A stretch of 64,000 bases of DNA, from NCBI GenBank assembly GCA_963693315.1, contig OY856186.1, forward strand, positions 285,096,492-285,160,491, given 5' to 3'. This document shows positions 57,285 through 64,000 of this stretch, one piece after another (within the stretch, counting starts at the first letter, position 1; every line of letters begins with the position of its first letter). The notes under the pieces are model-generated. The model searched no databases. It worked only from the letters and a program-made list of their open reading frames with translations, and had not been told where the DNA came from. The DNA comes from Diogma glabrata (taxonomy: Eukaryota; Arthropoda; Insecta; Diptera; Cylindrotomidae). The position numbers and the translations under genes are program-made.

Positions 57285-58330
57285 AAATAAACATAATATG
57301 ACCTGCACATGTTTACAATGCATTAGACTCGTTAATAACGCTTAATAGAATTGTAACGTCTGATTATCTCCAAATTAAACAATAAAACACATTTCAAACA
57401 TTTCAATAATTTATTCCAACATTTCAATAAATTCATTCTCTCTCAAAAAAATTTTTAAATTCAAATTTAACGATCAATTTTCGGACATCTAAATGACAAA
57501 AAAATTAAAATAAAAATCATTAAACACACTCTGCAGAGAACGAAAACGAATTAATGTTGATAGTTTTGTTCGGTTTTCGTTAAAACGAAAAAAAAGATAA
57601 CGAAGAAGATTATAAAATGCTGTTTGAGGATTGATTGCTTTTTGTTTTTTGTAATCAAAGTGATCTAGTCAAATGTAAATCAAATGGGTTTTCTATATTC
57701 CCACTGACAAAAATATGAACACTGCTATATATATATTTGAAAAAAAAAAATTAATAAAAGAAAACAAATTATTACAAAATTAGTATAATGGCGTTACCTT
57801 TTTTTTAAAAAGTCATTCCATGTTCCATGTTTTAAAGTAAAACATTCAATATTCGATTTCTGGTTTTTCTAAGCAAGAAACGTAATAGAAATTATATTTA
57901 AGTGCCGAATTGTTGAATTTTGTTTGTTAATTAAAATAAAAAATCAAAAATATAATTGTAAAATCTAGAAAGAAAGAACTAAAAATAATAAGTTTTAAAA
58001 TTGAAAAAACCATATTTTGTTTTCAAAAGAAGTATTTCAAAAAAATAGATGCTAGGTTAAAAACTTGGAAGTAAGAGATTCCCTAATCACAATATTCGTT
58101 GTGGGGACGATCGCTATCCCGCACCTTTTAAATAATTTAATATTCTTGTTGCTAAAAGTTCAAATTAATACAAAATAACAACAGAATAAACTAAACCTTG
58201 GTTCAGTCTAGGCATTTACAACTGGCCCAGACCCCCAAAGCTAACTATCCAAGGCTTGGGCCGCCAATACTGGTCCGAGATTGGTCCGTTGTTTAACATT
58301 GGCAGCTCCTACCCGGAAATGAATTGTGTT
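57285..58330. other. no recognisable gene
   Basis: AT-rich; a GC-richer patch at 58210-58320 (CTGGCCCAGACCCCCAAAGC, GGTCCGAGATTGGTCCGTTG) may be a repeat end. No frame. Confidence 0.3.
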
Positions 58331-58334
58331 ACAT

Positions 58335-58868
58335 CAAGTCTTCAAATATGATGTCAACTATTATCAGTCTTCAATTATTTGTGTTAAATCCATTGTTCAA
58401 TATAATGTTAACTATTATCAGTCTTCAGTTTTCCATTAAATCCAGTCTTCAAATATGATGTCAACTATTATCAGTCTTCAGTCTTCAATTATTTGTGTTA
58501 AATCCAGTCTTCAATATGATGTCAATTATTGTCAGTCTTCAGTCTTCAATTATTTGTGTCAAATCCAGTCTTCAATATGATGTCAATTATTATCAGCCTT
58601 CAGTCAAAATCCAGTCTTCAAATATGAAGTCAATCATTATCAGTATTCAGTCTTCGATTATTTGTGTTAAATCTCAGTCTTCTGTTATGATATCAATTAT
58701 TATCAGTCTTCAGCTTTCAATTAAATCCAGTCTTCGAATATGATGTTAACTATTATCGTCTTCAGTCTTCAATGAATTGTGTGACATCCAGTTTTCAAAA
58801 TATGATGTTTAACACAATATACGTCTTCAGTCTTCAATTATTTGTGTTAAACCCAGTCTTCAAATATT
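58335..58868 (+). repeat. ~60-bp minisatellite (CAGTCTTCAA...)
   Basis: About nine units of AAATCCAGTCTTCAAATATG, ATGTCAACTATTATCAGTCT, TCAATTATTTGTGTT with internal CAGTCTT doublings. The frame 58495-58743 is a by-product. Confidence 0.88.
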
Positions 58869-59159
58869 GAGCGTGTTCGGTACAGCAAAATGATAAAAAA
58901 ATCACGTTATTAAACGTCAAAGTTTTTTTGCTACTAACTTCACTTCGTGTGATATTACTTCAAACCGCACCGAACAGCCAAAAGAAAGAAAAATATGTTT
59001 TTTGGATCGATTAAACGTCAAATTTTATAAAAGTGCAATTATTAAGTGACAACATCGAAAATCATTTACAAAAAATTTATTTCTAGAATATTAAATTTAA
59101 TTTATTTTAATCTAAACATTACATTTCAAACCCAAAATTGTCGAAAAGCTTTTAAGGGG

Positions 59160-59250
59160 GTTAAACAACAACAAAGCTTCTGGTCTGGACAACATTCCTC
59201 CTGTTATTCTAAAAACATTTTCAAAAGAACTTGCACCAACCCTGAAACGA
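59160..59250 (+). pseudogene. short LINE RT fragment
   Basis: Reads NNNKASGLDNIPPVILKTFS then KELAPTL, matching RT domain 1 of the LINE at 53125-53200. It is cut off by the gypsy LTR at about 59258. Confidence 0.75.
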
Positions 59251-59258
59251 TTAAATAG

Positions 59259-59657
59259 TGCAAGATATTACCTCCAGATGGAAGCAAAGATTGCACTAAC
59301 TAACGTTAAAGATTTTGTCTGCTTAGTTAGTACCCGGACCCGCTTTTTCGACTTCGCTCAGACGTATATTAGGTCGTGGGTTGTCCAGTAACTAAGCAGT
59401 CCTAGTAGTAAGCGGTATAAATGTTGACCCCAATGGAAGAAGAACTACGTTCCGACCCTACCATACCTTTCCGTTGAAGCATGTTCCCTCTAGGTTGTTT
59501 AAGCTTCCTGGTTCTTACATAGACAGAACCATCTCCGCTCTAGCGTGGCCTCAGACCACACTACTAGCGGCATCCTTACTACTATCCACTTATATATTTT
59601 TTTTCCTTTTTCTTTTTATTGGATCATTTAAAACATTAAACCTTAAAACTAAACTCA
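59259..59657 (-). mobile_element. probable 3' LTR of the gypsy element
   Basis: On the minus strand the segment runs TGAGTTTAGT ... ATCTTGCA (TG...CA, 399 bp) and directly follows the purine tract. It contains TATATAAG at 59596-59589, about 60 bases in, and AATAAA near 59620. It sits against a LINE fragment, as expected for an insertion boundary. The 5' LTR is outside the window, so the boundaries are unverified. Confidence 0.5.
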
Positions 59658-59680
59658 CCCGTTTTTCCCCTTTTCCTTCT
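59658..59680 (-). other. polypurine tract of the gypsy element
   Basis: Minus strand AGAAGGAAAAGGGGAAAAAC plus GGG, immediately upstream of the LTR start; this would prime plus-strand DNA synthesis. Confidence 0.55.
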
Positions 59681-59799
59681 GGTTGCACCTCCACGGTTTT
59701 CTCAATAAAAAACCAATAAAACCCCACAATTGTATTTCTACCGTAGGAACATATATTTGCAATCTTTAACTTAAACACAAAAAGATTCTTAACCTCAAC

Positions 59800-60850
59800 T
59801 GGCTTTGGTATTCATTTATGTTCTTTAGAACATAATCTCTTCTAAACATAAAATTATTTATCAAAACGTACGGTTTTGGTATTCTTTTATTTTTGTTTTT
59901 ATTTTCTTTAGAACCTAATTTTTCCTACATATACAATTATTTATCAAAACGTACGGTTTTGGTATTCTTTTATTATTTTTTTTTTTTTTATTTTCTTTAG
60001 AACATAATTTTTTTCTAAATACACAATTAATTATCCAAACGTACACAAAACAGAACTAAATTCTTAACAGGTTCTGGTATTTTTTTATATTCTTTAGAAC
60101 ATAATTTTTTCTAAATACACAATTAATTATCCAAAACGTACACAAAACAGAACTAAATTCTTAACAGGTTTTGGTATTTTTTTTTATATTCTTTAGAACA
60201 TAATTTTTCTAAGTATACAATTAATTATCAAAACGTACACAAAACAGAACTAAATTCTTAACAGGTTCTGGTATTTTTTTTTTTATATTCTTTAGAACAT
60301 AATTTTTTCCTAAATACACAATTAATTATCCAAACGTACACAAAACAGAACTAAATTCTTAACAGGTTCTGGTATTTTTTTATATTCTTTAGAACATAAT
60401 TTTTCTAAATACACAATTAATTATCCAAAACGTACACAAAACAGAACTAAATTCTTAACAGGTTTTGGTATTTTTTATATTCTTTAGAACATAATTTTTT
60501 CTAAATACACAATTAATTATCCAAAACGTACACAAAACAGAACTAAATTCTTAACAGGTTTTGGTATTTTTTTTTATATTCTTTAGAACATAATCTTTTT
60601 CTAAATACACAATTAATTAACCAAACGTACACAAAACAGAACTAAATTCTTAACAGGTTCTGGTATTTTTTTATATATTCTTTAGAACATAATCTTTTTC
60701 TAAATACACAATTAATTAACCAAACGTACACAAAACAGAACTAAATTCTTAACAGGTTCTGGTGTTTTTTTATATTCTTTAGAACATAATTTTTCTAAAT
60801 ACACAATTAATTATCAAAACGTACACAAAACAGAACCAAATTCTTAACAT
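59800..60850. repeat. ~97-bp tandem array in the gypsy 3' region
   Basis: About eleven units of CACAATTAATTATCCAAACG, TACACAAAACAGAACTAAAT, TCTTAACAGGTTCTGGTATT, TTCTTTAGAACATAATTTTT. Spacing is about 97-103 bp from 60069 on; the first units (59803, 59873, 59947) are shorter. It lies between the pol stop and the LTR. Confidence 0.88.
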
Positions 60851-61839
60851 CAATATTACAAAAAAAAAGTAACATAAAAAATTACTAAAACAAACCGAAC
60901 CACAAAATTTACTCTAACAAAAAAAAAGAAAGAAGAAAACTTTCTACAATACACGACCCGACTCATCAACAACTTAATCGCCAGTCCCGACCAACCATTT
61001 TCTCGCTTTCCTCGAAACCTCGGTTTAATATGAGCTTTTTACAAAAAAAAAAAAAAAATGCCCTTAGTTAGCGAAAGTAATAACAACGAGAAAACAGAAG
61101 AAAAAACCAACGGAATTCCAGAAATTGAATCAAATGGGAAACTTTCCCACAATTAAACGAAAAACTTATTTAGTTACAAAAAAAAATGAAAGGCTGAATT
61201 TTAGACTTATGAAGAAAAGACAAAAAAAAATGAGAATTTTATAAAATGAAATTGGATTAAACTTATGTTAATCCATGGTTTTATATTCATTGTTTTCTGA
61301 TAAATTTATAGAAAACGAAATGTGGGAAAATTTTATAATTTAGACTAATGCCATTTTGCGTTATTAGCAAAACGGAAATATAGACATAAGGTTTTACGAA
61401 ATGGAATGTCATGAGACATGAAAAAAAATGTTCAAATAAACTGGAATTCGGAATCTTGGGACGAAGGAACATAAAGACAAATTTTTGACACAAAAGTGGT
61501 GTGCCCCAGAATGTCCTTCGTCACAAATCGTGGGGACGTCCCACACCCTGAGAACGTCTCAAACCGGGCTTAAAACTATCGTTATTAAATGTATCGGGGA
61601 CCATGTTTTACCACTGGGGATGAAAGTGAAACGAAATCTTCAAGGAGAAAAAAAAAAAAATTTTAGACACGGATAGGATTAAGTAATGAGAAGAAAAAAA
61701 TAAACCAAAATATTAAAACAAGAATTTAGTACACCCACACGCATACCAATGCGAGTTAACTATCCAAACGATCGGCTCAGGCAGACACACCTTCAACCGA
61801 GTAGAGAAACGCAAGGGACGACAGGAAGCATGGCAACCT
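60851..61839. other. gypsy 3' untranslated region, no env-like frame
   Basis: Between the tandem array and the pol stop there is no open frame of useful length on the minus strand. A GC-richer piece at 61490-61660 is unassigned. Confidence 0.45.
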
Positions 61840-64000
61840 TCAAGAGCGTATGTCCTTAACATGGTAGGTACCACAGCTTTTCCCCTGCATGTCTTCAACC
61901 TCAAATGCTACGGTCCCAACAGGTCGAGTAAGTTTTGCGGGAATAAATTTTGGAGCGAACTTGGCGTTGATGTTCCGGGTCGCATCACTCTGGGCAAAGT
62001 TTCGAACGTGAACGCTTTGTTGAGGGTGAAGAACGCGAGTCTTGCTCCGCAAATTGTACCGATGAGATGTGTTTTGATAAGCAGTGTGCAGGTGATGAAG
62101 GACGGCCTCTTGAATACCAGAGAGGTTGTCAGCACTGGTACTGGCGCATGAATGCTGTCCTGAAATGTGGTGAATATCACGAAGGATTTGGTATTCGGAG
62201 CCATGGTTAACTCGGTGACGTCCAAACGCGACAAAATTAGGAGTGAACCCAATAGACGGATGGTAAACATTTCGCAAGGCTGACGTAATCTCGTTTAGAT
62301 GGATGTCCCAGGTTTTGTGGTCAGTTTTGATATAAGACCGAATGGCGGATACGATGGAACGGTTTACCCGTTCTGACGTATTGGACTGGGGTGAATATTT
62401 AGGAGTAAATATATGCTTCACTCCGAATGTTTTGAGTGAGTTAGCGAGTAGGTGGGACTCGAATTGTTTGCCATTATCATAGACCAGTGACTCAGGAACG
62501 CCGAAGAGATTAAAAACGTCGTTCTCTAGAAAGGTGACTAAGCTAGCGGCTGTTGCTTGTCGAAGGGGTTTTGTCAGCACAAATCGGCTGAAGTGATCCA
62601 ATGCGATAACAATGTGCGTATTACCCCACTTTGATCTTGGGTAGGGTCCTAGAAAATCAACATATATTCTCTGGAAGGGACGAAATACCTTAGTTTCCTG
62701 ACCCATTGGTGGCCGCAGTGTGTCATTAGCGCACTTATTCATCCGACATGACTGACAGTTCCGTACATATTCTTTAACGTCTCGAGCTAAAGATGGCCAA
62801 AAGAACATACGCCGTAGTTTATCTGTGACTTTGGCTACACCTAAGTGAGCCGAAAGAGGGGGATTATGGGCTTGACAGATGAGAGAATTTCGCATTGGAA
62901 TGGGGACCATGAGTCGCCAGTGTTCTTCTTTGTCCAGGTGTTTAAACCCAATGTTAGTTTGTATGTAAATACGACCATCTACCTCTCGGACATTAGAATC
63001 TGCGTGGAGTCGTAGCGCTAGGTACTCTGGGTCCTTAAAATGTTCGGAAGAGAGATCCAAATTCATCACGGCATCCTGGGCATCTTTCACTGAACTATCA
63101 ATCTCGTCAGCATTAAGCCGGGATAAGGAGTCGGCAACGATGTTCTGATTTCCCTTGCAGTATTCAATATCAAAATCATAAGCTTGCAGCTTAAGACTCC
63201 ATCTGGCCAGTCTACCCGATAGATCTTTCAAAGACATACGCCACTTTAAACTAGAGTGATCCGTGATGATGGTAAACGGATGTCCTTCAACATAAGCTCT
63301 GAATTTCTTAACGGCGAGGACTGCTGCAAGACATTCCAGTTCAGTGACACTATAATTCTGTTGGGCCGAATTGAGCTTGTGTGACATAAATGCCAAAGGG
63401 TGTTCCGTTCCGTCGTCAGATTTTTGGAATAGCACACTGCCTATCCCGGTAGAGCTAGCATCACATTGGATATAAAAACGACGAGTAAAATCAGGGTTGA
63501 CGAGAACTGGGGCTGTAACCAACGAGTTTTTTAGTGAGTCGAAACTTTTCTGGGTATCCGTAGTCCAAAGAAATTTGCGGTCTTTCTTCAGCAACTCGGT
63601 TAGGCTGGCAGATAAGGTAGAGTAATTAGCAATAAAACGTCTGTACCAACCAGTAATGCCCAGGAAGCGTCTGACTTGTTTCACGGTTTTGGGAACAGGA
63701 AAATCGATGATGACTTTGACTTTGTTTTGGTTGACACGTAGCACGCCATGGCCAACCACATACCCCAGATACTCGATCTCGTTAAGGAGGAATTTGGATT
63801 TCTCTACATTGATGGTGAGACCTGCACCTTTAAGTCGCGCTGCTACGTCAGAGAGCAGGAGAAGGTGCTCCTCAAGGGTTGAAGAGGTTACCAGTAGGTC
63901 ATCGAGATACACAAATACTCGATCGTGAAGTTGATGGGGAATTACCTTGTGCATTAACCGGCATAAGGTTTGAGGGGCGTTGCACAAACCGAATGGCATT
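61840..64000 (-). CDS. Ty3/gypsy Pol, C-terminal two-thirds (partial)
   Basis: Open for 719+ codons without a break and running off the right edge. Domains in order from the edge: RT from MPFGLCNAPQT with the catalytic VYLDDLLV; TLNVEK-type KSKFL and FLGITGWYRRFI; RNase H (FYIQCDASSTGIGSVLFQ, TELECLAAVLAVKKFR, ITDHSSLKW); integrase HHCC finger (H..H before FFWPSL, CQSCRMNK); integrase core with FQRIYVDFLGPYP (Asp), YDNGKQFESHLL (Asp) and SNTSERVNRSI (Glu); C-terminal chromatin/DNA-binding tail to HVKDIRS. All visible catalytic residues are kept, so the element may be recent. Gag, protease and the RT fingers lie outside. Chosen start is the window edge; the Met near it is internal. Confidence 0.93.
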   Translation of the reverse strand, partial: MPFGLCNAPQTLCRLMHKVIPHQLHDRVFVYLDDLLVTSSTLEEHLLLLSDVAARLKGAGLTINVEKSKFLLNEIEYLGYVVGHGVLRVNQNKVKVIIDFPVPKTVKQVRRFLGITGWYRRFIANYSTLSASLTELLKKDRKFLWTTDTQKSFDSLKNSLVTAPVLVNPDFTRRFYIQCDASSTGIGSVLFQKSDDGTEHPLAFMSHKLNSAQQNYSVTELECLAAVLAVKKFRAYVEGHPFTIITDHSSLKWRMSLKDLSGRLARWSLKLQAYDFDIEYCKGNQNIVADSLSRLNADEIDSSVKDAQDAVMNLDLSSEHFKDPEYLALRLHADSNVREVDGRIYIQTNIGFKHLDKEEHWRLMVPIPMRNSLICQAHNPPLSAHLGVAKVTDKLRRMFFWPSLARDVKEYVRNCQSCRMNKCANDTLRPPMGQETKVFRPFQRIYVDFLGPYPRSKWGNTHIVIALDHFSRFVLTKPLRQATAASLVTFLENDVFNLFGVPESLVYDNGKQFESHLLANSLKTFGVKHIFTPKYSPQSNTSERVNRSIVSAIRSYIKTDHKTWDIHLNEITSALRNVYHPSIGFTPNFVAFGRHRVNHGSEYQILRDIHHISGQHSCASTSADNLSGIQEAVLHHLHTAYQNTSHRYNLRSKTRVLHPQQSVHVRNFAQSDATRNINAKFAPKFIPAKLTRPVGTVAFEVEDMQGKSCGTYHVKDIRS

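Noticed and set aside
58335..60850. CRISPR-like repeat arrays
   Set aside because: Units of about 60 and 97 bp are contiguous tandem repeats without unique spacers, in a eukaryotic setting.

Overview
This window looks like a repeat-dense, AT-rich stretch of an animal nuclear genome, most probably an insect. The evidence is two secreted chitin deacetylase genes of the catalytic-domain-only type (insect group V, gut-associated) with very short introns, together with jockey/CR1-like non-LTR elements, a Ty3/gypsy element, hAT, Harbinger-type and Penelope-like sequence, and many palindromic non-autonomous elements. There are no operons, no rRNA and no CRISPR. One 200-base run of N is an assembly gap. 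I cannot assign an insect order from the sequence.

Host genes. Only two genes look intact. CDA-a (minus, exons 31098-30793, 30732-30299, 30235-29836; 379 aa) and CDA-b (minus, exons 47018-46701, 46634-46198, 46120-45721; 384 aa) share intron positions, phases and third-exon length, so they are paralogues from a local duplication. The DNA between them has been filled by transposons. CDA-a has a plausible TATA box and initiator. CDA-b has a non-LTR element 3' end, poly(A) included, starting 22 bases upstream of its ATG. A small two-membrane-segment reading frame with one internal TAG (12532-12128) may be a third host gene or a pseudogene.

Layout. 1-1590: a coding-like scrap, then nothing recognised. 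1597-3086: hAT-like non-autonomous element with an 8-bp target duplication. 3.1-6.8 kb: small dispersed repeats, a LINE tail and a GGGTTCCGT-ended repeat with an expanded 288-bp tandem array. 7.1-11.8 kb: SINE copies and three foldback/palindromic elements. 12-15.4 kb: the small ORF, a FLYWCH/MULE-type relic, and a palindromic MITE as an abutting dimer plus a monomer. 15.9-20.8 kb: one LINE (minus) split by a satellite-bearing insertion. 22.3-23.4 kb: a hairpin motif cluster and a second copy of the GGGTTCCGT repeat. 25-27 kb and 55.7-57.3 kb: two copies of a dispersed element whose core is a 9-bp minisatellite open in several frames. 27.3-28.4 kb: a foldback element. 29.8-31.2 kb: CDA-a. 32.3-37.5 kb: a degraded 4.5-kb hAT element (perfect 8-bp target duplication) nested in a dispersed repeat and itself carrying a LINE tail and a Penelope-like endonuclease fragment. 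38.8-39.3 kb: Harbinger-type MITE. 40.1-41.8 kb: inverted-repeat element with a 13-bp duplication. 42-44 kb: assembly gap and a second LINE type. 44.3-45.6 kb: (TA)n with a foldback element inside it. 45.7-47.6 kb: CDA-b plus LINE tail. 47.7-48.7 kb: exact 466-bp tandem duplication. 48.9-51.4 kb: 2.5-kb element of unassigned class with an 8-bp duplication. 52.4-54.8 kb: LINE (plus). 58.3-58.9 kb: minisatellite. 59.2-64 kb: a Ty3/gypsy element (minus) with an intact pol frame running off the window, a 97-bp tandem array and a probable 3' LTR.

I found no convincing undescribed multi-gene system. The most notable observations are the LINE in the 5' UTR of CDA-b, the minisatellite-carrying element, the two inverted-repeat elements with clean target duplications but no recognised coding capacity, and the two-segment ORF that stays coding-like beyond a TAG.
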